Assembly (NCBI GenBank): GCA_030446775.1
Contig: JAUJMQ010000001.1
Location: forward strand, 142,497-206,496
Source: Egibacteraceae bacterium
Lineage (GTDB): Bacteria > Actinomycetota > Nitriliruptoria > Euzebyales > Egibacteraceae
Reading direction: 5' to 3'
Length of the DNA: 64,000 bases
Shown piece by piece: positions 19,749 to 29,803 of this stretch. The position numbers and the translations under genes were made by a program. The notes below the pieces were generated by a model. The model had not been told where the DNA came from and searched no databases. It worked only from the letters and a program-made list of their open reading frames with translations. Positions within the stretch are counted from its first letter, which is position 1. Every line of letters begins with the position of its first letter.

Positions 19749-20685
19749 ATGAGCGTGATCGACTGGCTGCTCGACGGCGACCCCGCCATCCGCTGGCAGG
19801 TGCTGCGCGATCTCACGGATGCGTCGCCCGACGACGTCGCGGCCGAGCGAGCCCGGGTGGAGCACGACGGCTGGGGTGCGCGCCTCCTGGCGCTCGAGGG
19901 TCCCGACGGGCTCTGGGCGGGCGGCGCCTGCTTCCCGGCGTCCTACACCGGCGGTGAACCGGGGCAGCCCTGGACGGCCACGATGCACACGCTGCAGACG
20001 CTGCAACTCCTCGGGCTCGACCCGGCGTCGGAGTCCGCCCGCCGGGCGATCGCGCTCGTCGCGGAGAACGGGCGCTGGGAGCACGCCGGGCAGCGGTACT
20101 TCGACGGCGAGGTCGAGCCGTGCATCAACGGCAGGACGATCGAGACCGGGGGTACTTCGGGGTGGACGTTGCGGCGATCGTCGAGCGGATCCTCGACGAG
20201 CGGCTCACCGACGGCGGCTGGAACTGCGAGGTCGAGAACGGATCGGTGCGGTCCTCGTTCGACACGACGATCAACGTGCTCGACGGCCTGCTCGAGTGCG
20301 AGCGCGCGACCGGCGGGTCCGCCGCGGTGCGCGAGGCCCGGCGCGGCGGTGAGGAGTACCTGCTCGAGCGCGGCCTGTTCCGCCGCAAGAGCACCGGCGA
20401 GGTCGTCGACCCGGCCTATCTCGAGTTCGCGTTCCCGTACTACTGGCGCTACGACGCGCTGCGCGCGCTCGACTACTTCCGACGGTCGGGCGTGGACCCG
20501 GATCCCCGGATGGCGGAGGCCGTCGAGGTCGTGCGGTCAAGCGGCAGCCCGACGGCCGGTGGCTGCTCGACCGCATCCATCCGGGTCGCGTCCACTTCGA
20601 CCTCGAGGGCGGCGTGGGGACGCCGAGCCGCTGGAACACCCTCCGCGCGCTCCGGGTGCTCGAGTGGTGGGACGGGAACGCCTGA
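19749..20685 (+). CDS. squalene-cyclase/prenyltransferase-like alpha/alpha-barrel protein, two frameshifts
   Basis: MSVIDWLLDGDPAIRWQVLRDLTDASP... / GYFGVDVAAIVERILDERLTDGGWNCEVENGSVRSSFDTTINVLDGLLE / LLDRIHPGRVHFDLEGGVGTPSRWNTLRALRVLEWWDG. Confidence 0.65.
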
Positions 20686-21060
20686 CGTCTCAACCAAGGT
20701 CCAGCACGCCCGGACGCCCGGTACGCCTGAAGCGCCTCTCTTGAACTGGGCGATGACAATGCCGGTTCCCCCCTGCCGCGGTGGAGCGCGCCGCGTCGGG
20801 CGACGAGCTTCAACTTCCCCGCGCCCCCTGTGACCGGGTCGAGGTCACGCTCCGGCCGAACGCTTGCTGTCGCGGAGCGATGTCAGGCGCACGTAGCTTC
20901 ACGCGCGACGTCTACGGCTGGGTGCTTCACGGCATGCAAAACCCAAGCCGCAGCCGTCTTCTCCCCGCTCATGTCGGCTCATCCGGAGAAGATCCGGTGG
21001 AAGTCCAGCCACCTCGACGGGACGTAAGCGGGTCGTTGGGCCTGTGACCCGCACGTATCT

Positions 21061-21106
21061 AGCGCGCCGGGAGGGATTCGAACCCCCGACCTTCTGATCC
21101 GTAGTC
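21061..21106 (-). repeat. att-like 3' portion of tRNA-Arg
   Basis: pairs with 9479-9524 as direct repeat, 45/46 identity. Confidence 0.85.
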
Positions 21107-21136
21107 AGATGCTCTAATCCACTGAGCTACCGGCGC
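21063..21136 (-). tRNA. tRNA-Arg (anticodon ACG)
   Basis: GCGCCGGTAGCTCAGTGGATTAGAGCATCTGACTACGGATCAGAAGGTCGGGGGTTCGAATCCCTCCCGGCGC; full cloverleaf. Confidence 0.95.
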
Positions 21137-21268
21137 CAGGAGCGGGTGCGGCAACACGGGGCGCGGCACCCGCCGCTGCCGCGATGCTAGCGGCGGGCCC
21201 TGGGCCACGCCACCCGGCGCCGGCGCGCCTGGAGGTGGCGCTCTGGCTGGCGGGGAGCGCGACGCTGC

Positions 21269-22239
21269 TCAGGCGCACTCGGGCCGGTCGTGCTCACCGG
21301 TGTTGCCGCCGAGGATCTCGTCGCGCAGCGACAGCGCGCAGGCGGTCCCGGCCAGGGCCCCGCCGGAGGCCGCCCGCTGGACGTACTGCATCCCCGGTGT
21401 CACGTCACCGGCGGCGTAGACGCCCGGCTCACTGGTGCGTCCCTCGTCGTCGACGCTGACGCATCCCTGGGCGGTCAGCTCGCAGCCGAGCTGCTCGGCG
21501 AGCGCGTTGCGGGGTCGGTGCGCGATGGAGAAGAACGCGTAGTCGCAGTCCACGACACCGCCGCGACGAAGCCGCACGCCGGTGAGTTCGCCGGCGTCGG
21601 TGCACAGCTCGACGATCTCGTCCTCCACGACGGTCACGCCCACCGACGCCAGATGGTCGCGCACAGCCTGCTCACCCTCGAACTGGCGGCCGTCGGTGAC
21701 GACCGTGACCGTCGAGCCCCACTCCAGGATCCCGGCCGCGAACCCCGCGACGTCGCGGCTCCACCCGAACACCACGACCGGTCGGTCGCGGGTCTCGTAG
21801 CCGTCGCAGCTCGGGCAGTGGAAGATCCGCCGCCCGTAGTGCTCGAAGAAGCCCGGCACGTCGGGGAACTCGTCAGTCACCCCGGTCGCGAGGATCACCC
21901 GCCGGGCGCGCACGTCGCGCCCGTCGGCGAGGGATGCGACGAAGGCCCCTCCGTCCCGGCGCACTCGCTCGGCGCGCCCGGACACCACCGCCACGTCGTC
22001 ATACGCCGACAGGTCCCGCCGAGCGTTGTCGAGCAGCTGCGACGGCGAGGTCGGGTCGGCGCCCAGGTAGCCGTGGCTGACCTCGGCCCAGCGGTTGCGC
22101 TGCTCGCCGCTGTCGAGCACCGCGACGCTGCGCCGGTACCGCGCCAGCCAGGTGGCTGCCGCCAGCCCCGCAGGGCCTGCACCGACGACGAGTGCGTCCA
22201 CGGCGGAGGGCAGGTCGGCCGGAGGCACGGATGTCATCG
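21269..22239 (-). CDS. thioredoxin-reductase-like NAD(P)/FAD oxidoreductase
   Basis: VVGAGPAGLAAATWLARY, CPSCDGYE, GVYAAGDVTPGMQYVQRAASGGALAG. Confidence 0.88.
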
Positions 22240-22329
22240 CGAGCACACCGCCAACAGGATCACGGTGATCACGATCGACACCAGCAGGGACCCCAAGCAT
22301 CCGAGGCGGTTGGAGAAGAACAGGAACAT
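22234..22329 (-). CDS. 31-aa single-pass membrane peptide
   Basis: MFLFFSNRLGCLGSLLVSIVITVILLAVCSR. Confidence 0.55.
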   Translation of the reverse strand: MFLFFSNRLGCLGSLLVSIVITVILLAVCSR

Positions 22330-22472
22330 GAGTCGCGCCTCCAGGCGAAGAATCGTGGGGAGCCGGCTGGCGCGCGTCGTGCCTGCGCGGCATGCGGTGC
22401 GTGTGCGCACGGGGTCCGGGAGAACGCTGGACCCGGAATCCCCCCGCCATGGCGCGGGCAAACGCGGAGGGG

Positions 22473-23723
22473 CTACCAGAGCTCGGGCGCGGACCGCGCG
22501 CGGGACTCGAGCTCCTCGCCGCGGCCCATCCACTCCACGAACAGCAGGGTGGCGTCGTCGCGCAGCCCCTCGCTCTGCCACTCCAGCACGGCGTGCGTCA
22601 GCCGGCGCATCGTCTCGGGGGCGGGAAGCCCTGAGGCGCTACTGCGCTGCAACAGGTCGACGAGGCGGTCGGTGCCGAACAGGCCACCGTCGGGCGCCCG
22701 GGCCTCGATCACCCCGTCGGTGAACGCGAGCAGCCGGTCGCCGGGCTCCAGCTGCAGCTCGGCCACCTCCACGACCTCCCCCCCGAGGCCGACCGGCAAC
22801 GTCGGTTCGCACTCAGGCCCCGCCACCACGCGGCCGCCGCGCACGAGCAGCGGCGGCGGATGCCCGGCGATCAGCCACCGCAGGCGACCGGTGTCCAGGC
22901 GCAGCTCGCCCAGCAGCGCGGTGACGAAGCGCTCCTGGCCGAACTGCGCCGAGATCGCGGCGTCCATGCTCGCCAGCGTCGGCTCCAGCCCCAGCCCCTG
23001 GCGGCGGCTGTGGCGATACGCCCCGACCGCCAGCGACGCCAGCAGCGACGCCTCCAGCCCGTGACCCATCGCGTCGAACACGGCGACGTGCGCGACCGGG
23101 CCGTTGACGGCGTAGTCGAAGGCGTCGCCGGCGACGTCGTAGGCCGGCTCGAGCGCCGCGCTGATCGTGACCTGGGGCGTCACGAGCGTCAGGGGCGGCA
23201 GCAGGTTGCGCTGGATCTCCGCCGGCAGCGACATCGGCCTGAGGCGACGTGTCTGGGTGAACACGTCGGAGAACAGGCTCTTGGACACCACGAGCTCGGC
23301 GGTGAGCGCCGCCAGGTGCCGGCAGCTGTCGCGGACGGCGTCGTCGAGATCGTCGGGCGAGGCGAAGGTGAACTCGATGACGCCCAGGCGCTCGGTGCCG
23401 TCGAGCAGGGGGATCCACAGGCGCGGCCGCGGGTCGGCCATCGACTCGAGGATCTCGACGTGCTGGAACGCCCTGCCCGCCATGGTGGTGTCCACGTCGA
23501 GCGGCTCGCGCACGGCCAGCCCCCCGGTCGCCAGGGGCACGAGACGCCGCTGCTCGTAGTCGACGAGGAACAGCGCGCAGTCGTCGACCCCCAGCCGGCG
23601 AGCCTGCGCGGAAACCAGCCAGCCGAGCTGGTCGGGCGCGACGACGTGCGCCGCTTCCAGCATGGCGCCGAGGGCCGCATTCTCAGCGCTGACGCCCCCA
23701 TGGGTCTTGTGGCCCTCTTGCAC
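22473..23723 (-). CDS. GAF + SpoIIE-type PP2C serine phosphatase
   Basis: PAEIQRNLLPPLTLVTPQVTISAALEPAYDVAGDAFDYAVNGPVAHVAVFDAMGHGLEASLLASLAVGAYRHSRRQ...GDRLLAFTDGVIEAR. Confidence 0.88.
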   Translation of the reverse strand: MQEGHKTHGGVSAENAALGAMLEAAHVVAPDQLGWLVSAQARRLGVDDCALFLVDYEQRRLVPLATGGLAVREPLDVDTTMAGRAFQHVEILESMADPRPRLWIPLLDGTERLGVIEFTFASPDDLDDAVRDSCRHLAALTAELVVSKSLFSDVFTQTRRLRPMSLPAEIQRNLLPPLTLVTPQVTISAALEPAYDVAGDAFDYAVNGPVAHVAVFDAMGHGLEASLLASLAVGAYRHSRRQGLGLEPTLASMDAAISAQFGQERFVTALLGELRLDTGRLRWLIAGHPPPLLVRGGRVVAGPECEPTLPVGLGGEVVEVAELQLEPGDRLLAFTDGVIEARAPDGGLFGTDRLVDLLQRSSASGLPAPETMRRLTHAVLEWQSEGLRDDATLLFVEWMGRGEELESRARSAPELW

Positions 23724-24192
23724 GTGCAGCCTCCGCCGCTCCCCACCGACGCCGATGGCGGCGTGGCACAGAAGGTAGCGCCGAAGGGTGCGCACGGCGC
23801 ATACCGGCGGCTCAGATGTGTGCCGCTTTGCCGTGCGCGACCTCCCGCGGGGTGGGCAGGGGCTGTAGGGCCGCCGGGGGACTAGTCCGAACAGGCCATG
23901 CCAGAACCGTCCGAACAGGTCATAGCCCGGCGCCGACCGGGGGAGTTCAATGGATCCAGGTCGGTCAGGGCGCCACAGGCGGGGGGAGCCCGGCGGGAAG
24001 CCGATCCGCCGGTGGTGGGACCCCCCCATGGGGGGTTGAGGGGGGCACCACGGCGACCACGTAGATGAGTTGACCGCGGGCGGCAGCATGCCGCCGCGAA
24101 CCCGTCGTGTCGGACCGCACCATGGGCGAGCCACCGGCACCGGGTGGACCACGGCGGGGAACTGGGGGAGGACCTGATAGCGCTTGTGCGAG

Positions 24193-24281
24193 CGGAGGCT
24201 GCGAGATTCGAACTCGCGAGAGGACGAACCCTCAACGGGATTAGCAATCCCGCGCCATAGACCTGACTAGGCGAAGCCTCC
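24193..24281 (-). tRNA. tRNA-Ser (anticodon GCT)
   Basis: GGAGGCTTCGCCTAGT...GGGATTGCTAATCCC...GGTTCG..GAGTTCGAATCTCGCAGCCTCC with long variable arm. Confidence 0.93.
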
Positions 24282-24407
24282 CGGTGCCGCGATGAGCCCG
24301 ACGGCGGCGGAAGTGTACCGACGCCCCGGCCGGCGTTGCGACGCCGCGGCCGTTGCCACGCCGGCAAGGTGACGGCCAGGACGCGACGCTCCTACACTCG
24401 CCGGCAC

Positions 24408-24495
24408 GGAGGTGTGGCCGAGCGGCCGAAGGCGCGAGTCTTGAAAACTCGTGGGCGGTTACGCCGTCCCGTGGGTTCGAATCCCACCGCCTCCG
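24408..24495 (+). tRNA. tRNA-Ser (anticodon TGA)
   Basis: GGAGGTGTGGCCGAGC..GAGTCTTGAAAACTC..GGGTTCGAATCCCACCGCCTCC. Confidence 0.93.
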
Positions 24496-24564
24496 CCACC
24501 CGCGGACCAGGTTCCCACCCGTCCTGCGCGTCCGCCGATCCAGCGGCGAGGCGGCCGGCGCCAG

Positions 24565-24623
24565 GGCCTGTCTCCCGCAGGGAGCCGTTGCACGGGAGCC
24601 GCCCGGCGTTTGAGGTGCGTGCT
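24565..24623 (+). repeat. 60-bp hairpin repeat family, single copy
   Basis: ggcctgtctcccgcagggagccgttgcacgggagccgcccggcgtttgaggtgcgtgct; reverse complement of the 49598 units with few mismatches. Confidence 0.8.
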
Positions 24624-25213
24624 AGCGCCGGCCGTGCGCTTGGTCGCGGTCTTCGAGCTTGGTGTGCCAGCGGGCGCCGAGCATTCCGCCGAGCGCACCG
24701 CCGAGCAGCATCGCGACGAGCAGGCCGATGCCGACGGCGGTCCCGATGTCGGCCGCGCTGCTGAGCGGCAACGGGCTGCTGCGCCTGGGCTGCGGCGGAA
24801 CCGGTCGTCGTGCCGGTCACCGCAGCCAGGATGGCGCCGAGGATCCCAACGAAGACCAGCGCGACCACGGGAACCAGGAGCCCGTTCAGGATGCCGGACC
24901 CGCGCGCCATGCGCCCGGCGGTGTAGCCGCCCCACAGGTACGCCAGCAGCTGTGCCACCACCAGCCCCACTCCGGCGCCGATCCCGGCAGCGGTCGCTTC
25001 CTCCGGACGGATGCCACCGCGGGCCACTCCTGTGGCGGCCAGGATCGCGCCGATGATGGCCGACAGGACGACGAAGGCCCCGAAGGCGACCAGCACCCCG
25101 CTGAGGATCGACCACAGCGAGATGCCGCCGCGGGCCCTGTCGGGCACGACGGTGCGGCCCTCGTCGCGCCGAGCGTCGGCGTCGAGACGGCGGGCGCCTT
25201 GGTCACTGCTCAT
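24624..25213 (-). CDS. integral membrane protein (one frameshift near 24780)
   Basis: ISLWSILSGVLVAFGAFVVLSAIIGAILAATGVARGG...AGVGLVVAQLLAYLWGGYTAGRMARGSGILNGLLVPVVALVFVGILGAILAAVTG / LLVAMLLGGALGGMLGARWHTKLEDRDQAHGRR. Confidence 0.65.
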
Positions 25214-25278
25214 GTCAGCCTCCCAGTCCGGCGCACGCCGGCGTGTCCCTTATTCCCGCAAGGAGCCGCGCCGAAAAG

Positions 25279-25293
25279 GCACTTCAAGTGCCG
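25279..25293. terminator. palindrome GGCACTT-C-AAGTGCC downstream of the LysR gene
   Basis: 7-bp perfect arms just beyond the minus-strand stop at 25302. Confidence 0.4.
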
Positions 25294-25301
25294 TGCTGCC
25301 G

Positions 25302-26222
25302 TCAGGCAGCGGCCACCAGGTAGGAGCCGGCGCACTCCTGGAGCGCCTGCGACATTCCCCGCACGGCCGGCTCGCCGGAGATCGAGCGGCGTGTGACCGC
25401 GTACACGTGGCGCACCGGTTCGTCCTCGCGCAGGCGGCGCACGCGCACGTTGTCGGGGATCGAGCCGACCGCGAGGAGCGGGAGGAGCGCGACGCCGAGA
25501 CCGGCGCTGACGAAGCCGAGCGCGGTCGCGAACTCGTCCGCCTCGATGGCGAAGCGCGGGTTGAAGCCGGCGCGGCCGCATACGCCCGTCACGATGGCGC
25601 GGGAGTTGCAGCGGGCGGACGCCGTCGCGATCCACGGGTCGTCGGCCAGGTCGGCGAGCGCGATCGCGCGGCGACCGGCGAGCCGGTGCGTCCGGGGCAG
25701 GATCACCCGGTAGGGGTCGTCCAACAGGTGGGTGCGCACCAGCGCCGGGTCGGCTTCGGTCGGCGGGGGGGTGTCCACGGCGATCACCGCGAGGTCGATC
25801 CGTCCCGCCCGTAGCCGCGCCAGCGCCTCGTCGGTCTCGGCCACGTCGAGGTCGATCTCGACGGCGCGATGCCCGGCCCGGAACCAGGCCAGGGCCTGCG
25901 GTACGAGCGTGGCCCCGGCGGTGGCGAACGCGGCCAGGCGCAGCCGCCCGGCCTGGCCGGCGCGCAGCGCACCCAGCGCCGCCTCGGCCTCGCGCAGCCG
26001 CGCCATGACGGCCTCGGCGTGCTCGGCGAGCAACAGACCGGCCGGCGTCGGCCGGACGCCGCGACCGACCTTCTCGAGCAGGACGGTGCCCGTCTCCCGC
26101 TCCAACGCCGCCATGCTCTGGCTGACCGCCGACGCGGTGTAGCCCAGAGCGGCGGCGGCGGCGGTGATCGAGCCGCCGTCGACGACGGCGCTGAGAACCT
26201 GCAGGCGTCGGAGGTCGAGCAT
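25302..26222 (-). CDS. LysR-family transcriptional regulator
   Basis: MLDLRRLQVLSAVVDGGSITAAAAALGYTASAVSQSMAALERETGTVLLEKVGRGVRPTPAG. Confidence 0.93.
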   Translation of the reverse strand: MLDLRRLQVLSAVVDGGSITAAAAALGYTASAVSQSMAALERETGTVLLEKVGRGVRPTPAGLLLAEHAEAVMARLREAEAALGALRAGQAGRLRLAAFATAGATLVPQALAWFRAGHRAVEIDLDVAETDEALARLRAGRIDLAVIAVDTPPPTEADPALVRTHLLDDPYRVILPRTHRLAGRRAIALADLADDPWIATASARCNSRAIVTGVCGRAGFNPRFAIEADEFATALGFVSAGLGVALLPLLAVGSIPDNVRVRRLREDEPVRHVYAVTRRSISGEPAVRGMSQALQECAGSYLVAAA

Positions 26223-26789
26223 GCCGATGATCCTACAGCGCTGCTTACAGGAAGTGAAGGAACATTCGCTTGTGCTTTAGCGTTGTGGGGCTCACCGTCG
26301 TGGTGGCGGGCTTGCCCGACCGGTGTCGTCCGGCGCCGGCGCCAGGCCCGACCGGGAGGTGATCGGCCATGATGTGGATCGTCCCGCTCATCGTCGTGGT
26401 GGTGCTCGCGGCCGCCTATCGGTACGGCACGGACAGCCGGGACGGGCGTGACTGGTCGTCGGTCCCGCAGGAGCCGCGTTGCCTGCCCCGCGGCCCGCGT
26501 TCCGCAGGCCGCACGTCGCGAGGCGACGCCGTGACCGTTGCGGCCGGGCTGATGCGCGCCGTTGCAGGCTCCGCAGGCGCGGCCGCGCACGCTTCCTCAC
26601 CGCTGGGTGAGGCGGATCCTGTCGGCACCCCACGCCGTCGGGCCGCGACGTCGGGAAGCCGGCGCGCTCGCAGGCACGCCGACCCCTTGCCCGGCTGCTG
26701 CTGAGCTGCGACGAGCTCGGCCGCCGCTCCCGGCGCCGGCTCGCCTACAGTCGCGGCGCAGGCACGTACCCGCCGAAGGGTTTGCATCG

Positions 26790-27200
26790 ATGGACGCCGA
26801 CAAGGCCCGGGAATTCATCAGGCACAACAGCCGGTCCGTCCTGGCGACGTTCCGCAGCGACGGCGGCGTGCAGATGTCTCCGGTGGATGCTGTCATCGAC
26901 GACGAGGGCTACGCCGTCGTGAGCAGCCGTGAGACCGCGATCAAGACCAAGAACCTGCGGCGAGACCCCCGCGCGACCCTGTGCGTGCTCAGCGAGCGCT
27001 TCTATGGCGAGTGGTGCTACGTCGAGGGGGCCGCGCAGATCGTCTCGCTGCCCGAGGCCATGGACGGCCTGGTCGACTACTACCGGCGCGCCGCCGGCGA
27101 GCACGAGGACTGGGACGAGTACCGCGCGGCGATGGAGCGCGAGCAGCGCGTGCTGCTACGGATCCCGATCGAGCGCGCCGGTCCCACCGTCTCGGGCTGA
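26790..27200 (+). CDS. PPOX-class F420-dependent oxidoreductase/pyridoxamine-phosphate-oxidase fold
   Basis: NSRSVLATFRSDGGVQMSPVDAVIDDEGYAVVSSRETAIKTKNLRRDPRATLCVLSERFYGEWCYVEGAAQIV. Confidence 0.82.
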   Translation: MDADKAREFIRHNSRSVLATFRSDGGVQMSPVDAVIDDEGYAVVSSRETAIKTKNLRRDPRATLCVLSERFYGEWCYVEGAAQIVSLPEAMDGLVDYYRRAAGEHEDWDEYRAAMEREQRVLLRIPIERAGPTVSG

Positions 27201-27257
27201 GCGCGGGGTCTCACCCGCCGGGCCCGCGACAGGGGTCGGGGTGGTGAATGCGTCGCG

Positions 27258-28373
27258 TCAGGTGTCGCCGTGCCAGACGGCGTCCCGGGAGTCGACGTCG
27301 AAGAAGTGCAGGCGCCGCGGGTCGACGGCCACCTGGATGTGCTCGCCCACGCGCAGGTCGGCCGCGGGGCTCAACCTGGCGACGAGCGGGAGGTGCTCGT
27401 CGGACGGCTCGAGGGCGCAGAACGCCAGCGTCGCGGAGCCCAGGCGCTCCAGGCGCCGCACCCGGACCCCGACGGGGTTGGCGTCGGACGGCGCGGCCTG
27501 CCGCACGTGCTCGGGCCGGACTCCGACGGCGACCGCTCGGCCGTCGTAGCGACGCAGCAGCGGTGGCAGGTGCCCACCGAGGGCCAGCGGCAGCTGCCCC
27601 ATCCACAGCCACGAGGCGGCCGGGCCGTAGTCGAGGCGGCCGCTGAGGACGTTCATCGGTGGGGACCCGACCGTCGTGGCGACGCGCAGGTTGCCGGGCC
27701 GGTCGTACAGCTGCTGGGGCGGCCCCACCTGCTCCAGGGCGCCGTCGCACAGCACCGCCACGCGGTCGCCCAGCACCATCGCCTCGGCCTGGTCGTTGGT
27801 GGCGTAGAGCATCGTCACGCCCAGGCCCCGTTGGAGCTGGGCGATCTCGTCGCGCATGCGGTGCCGCTGGGCGGCGTCGAGGTTGGTGAGCGGCTCGTCC
27901 ATCTCGAACAGCCGTGGCACCCGGGTCGTGGCCCGTCCCAGCGCCACCTTCTGCCGCGCGCCGGCCGACAGGGTCCGCGGACGGCGGCGCAGCAGGCGGG
28001 ACAGCCCCAGCACGCGCGCCTCGGCCCGCACCCGCTGCTCGATCTCGGCGGCGGGCAGCCCGCGCATCCGCAGCGCGAAGCCGAGGTTGTCGAACACGTC
28101 GAGGTGCGGGTACAGCCCGTGCTCCTGGGTGATCATCGCGACGTCGCGCTCACCGGGGCGGAGCTGGTTGACGACGCGGCCGTCGATCGTGATGACCCCC
28201 TCGCTGACGGGTTCCAGGCCGGCGACGACGCGCAGGGTGGTCGTCTTCCCCGAGCCGGACGGCCCCATGAGGACCAGCAGCTCCCCGTCGGCGACAGCCA
28301 GGTCCAGGTGCGAGATCGCGCGGGTGCCGTCCGCGTGGACGCGGGAGACGTCGCTGAGCACCACTTCGACCAT
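27258..28373 (-). CDS. orphan sugar-type ABC transporter ATPase (MsmX/UgpC-like) with altered signature and H-loop
   Basis: GPSGSGKTTTLR; LSAGARQKVALGRA; LFEMDEPLTNLDA; TMLYATNDQAEAM. Confidence 0.85.
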   Translation of the reverse strand: MVEVVLSDVSRVHADGTRAISHLDLAVADGELLVLMGPSGSGKTTTLRVVAGLEPVSEGVITIDGRVVNQLRPGERDVAMITQEHGLYPHLDVFDNLGFALRMRGLPAAEIEQRVRAEARVLGLSRLLRRRPRTLSAGARQKVALGRATTRVPRLFEMDEPLTNLDAAQRHRMRDEIAQLQRGLGVTMLYATNDQAEAMVLGDRVAVLCDGALEQVGPPQQLYDRPGNLRVATTVGSPPMNVLSGRLDYGPAASWLWMGQLPLALGGHLPPLLRRYDGRAVAVGVRPEHVRQAAPSDANPVGVRVRRLERLGSATLAFCALEPSDEHLPLVARLSPAADLRVGEHIQVAVDPRRLHFFDVDSRDAVWHGDT

Positions 28374-28549
28374 GCCACCTCCGGCTCCCCATGCTGACAC
28401 CACGGTCGCCGGCGGGGGCCGGGGCGTGCACGCCAGGCACCGCTTCAGGTCGGAGGGTCGCACAAGCACGGTGTCCCGTCCTCCGGGGAAGTGCAGACCG
28501 TGGCAGTCGAGCCGCATGCGGAGGCGCGTGCTCTCCGAGACTAGACGCG

Positions 28550-28581
28550 ACGGTGCCATCGCCAAGAGGCGATGGCACCGT
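28550..28581. terminator. 14-bp perfect stem, AAGA loop hairpin
   Basis: acggtgccatcgcc-aaga-ggcgatggcaccgt, just beyond the minus-strand stop at 28602. Confidence 0.65.
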
Positions 28582-28601
28582 GCGTGCGTGACTCTGGAGC
28601 G

Positions 28602-29468
28602 CTAGGCGAAGATCAGCTCGATCTCCTCCGCCAGGCCGGTGTCCTCGTCGAACTCGACCTCGGCCACGCCACGGCCTGCGACGAGGTCGGCGTGACTGGC
28701 TTCGTCACTCTCGAGTTCCGGCCCGTCGGAGTCGTCGTCGAACTCGATCTCGGTGTCGGCACCAACGGTGACCGACACGATGGGGCCGTTGACGCTCTGG
28801 ATTTCCAGGAGCCCGGTTGCAGCGTCGAAGGAAAGGATCGTGCCAAGGCGGTCGTCATCGTCCTCGTCGCGCTCGCCGTCACCGTCGCGGTCGCCGGCGC
28901 AGTTGTCGCCGACCTCGTCGTCGTCGTCCTCGTCCTCGTTGGACACGCCGTCGCGGTCGCGGTCCTCGTCGCCGTCGATCACACCGTCGTTGTCGGAGTC
29001 GGCATCGCCTGCACCGAGGCGCAGCTCGTTCTCGTCCTCGTCGGCGATGCCGTCGTGGTCCCGGTCGTCGTCGTCGCCGCGGCAACCCTCGACCAAGTCG
29101 TCCTCGTCTTCGTTCTTGGTGCCGTCGCGGTCGTCGTCCTCGTGGCCGTCGATGCGGCTGTCGTCGTCGCTGTCGCGGTCGTCGGGCTCGGTGTCGAAGA
29201 TGCGTACCTCGTCGCGGTCGTCGGCGCCGTCGTTGTCGGTGTCCTCGTCCTTGGGGTCAGCCTGGTTGCGGTACTCCGCGACGTTGGCCAGCCCGTCGTG
29301 GTCGGCGTCGCCCTTAGCGTTGGCGAGCAACGGGTTCAAGCCGTGGTTGCGCTCCCACCGGTTGGGCATCCCGTCGCGGTCGGAGTCGGTCGCCGCAAGC
29401 GCTGGGCCGGCGACCATGGCGACGATGGCGACAGCCATCATCAGAGCGAGTGTGAAACGAGTCTTCAT
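28602..29468 (-). CDS. secreted thrombospondin-type-3/Ca-binding repeat protein with DUF5666-like C-terminus
   Basis: Signal MKTRFTLALMMAVAIVAMVAGPALA; DSDRDGMPNRWERNHGLNP, DADHDGLANVAEY, DTDNDGADDRDEV repeats; LGTILSFDAATGLLEIQSVNGPIVSVTVGADTEIEF. Confidence 0.85.
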   Translation of the reverse strand: MKTRFTLALMMAVAIVAMVAGPALAATDSDRDGMPNRWERNHGLNPLLANAKGDADHDGLANVAEYRNQADPKDEDTDNDGADDRDEVRIFDTEPDDRDSDDDSRIDGHEDDDRDGTKNEDEDDLVEGCRGDDDDRDHDGIADEDENELRLGAGDADSDNDGVIDGDEDRDRDGVSNEDEDDDDEVGDNCAGDRDGDGERDEDDDDRLGTILSFDAATGLLEIQSVNGPIVSVTVGADTEIEFDDDSDGPELESDEASHADLVAGRGVAEVEFDEDTGLAEEIELIFA

Positions 29469-29803
29469 CGTCGTGTCCTTCGGTAACTGGGCGGCCTGCG
29501 TGAGGCCCCTGGCTTTGCGCACCCACCTCGCGATGGGTTTGCCTTTGTCGGAACGCGCGTTCAGCGCGACATACCTGGAAACGTCAGCTCGTCGCTCAGG
29601 GGTGCGGCCTTCCGGTGTTTTCTTCCGCACCCGCCCTGTGGGTCGCGCTGCTGACGCGACCTGGGCGAGCGCACGCGACGATCGGGGGCTGCCGCGATGA
29701 TCCGGATCTGCCGGAGAACGCGGCGCCGCCGGCGTAGCGGCGTTGGCCGCCGCCATCCTCCGCTTCGGCCGCGGCGGCCAACGTTGGGCCCCTCGGAACC
29801 CGC

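Noticed and set aside
9131-21060. Integrase or transposase gene for the island
   Set aside because: No tyrosine/serine recombinase motif found in any ORF; only tiny IS-like fragments.
25240-25295. Possible further copy of the 60-bp hairpin repeat near the LysR gene
   Set aside because: Shares only cccgca-ggagccg; core CGCCCGGCGTTTGAGGTG absent.
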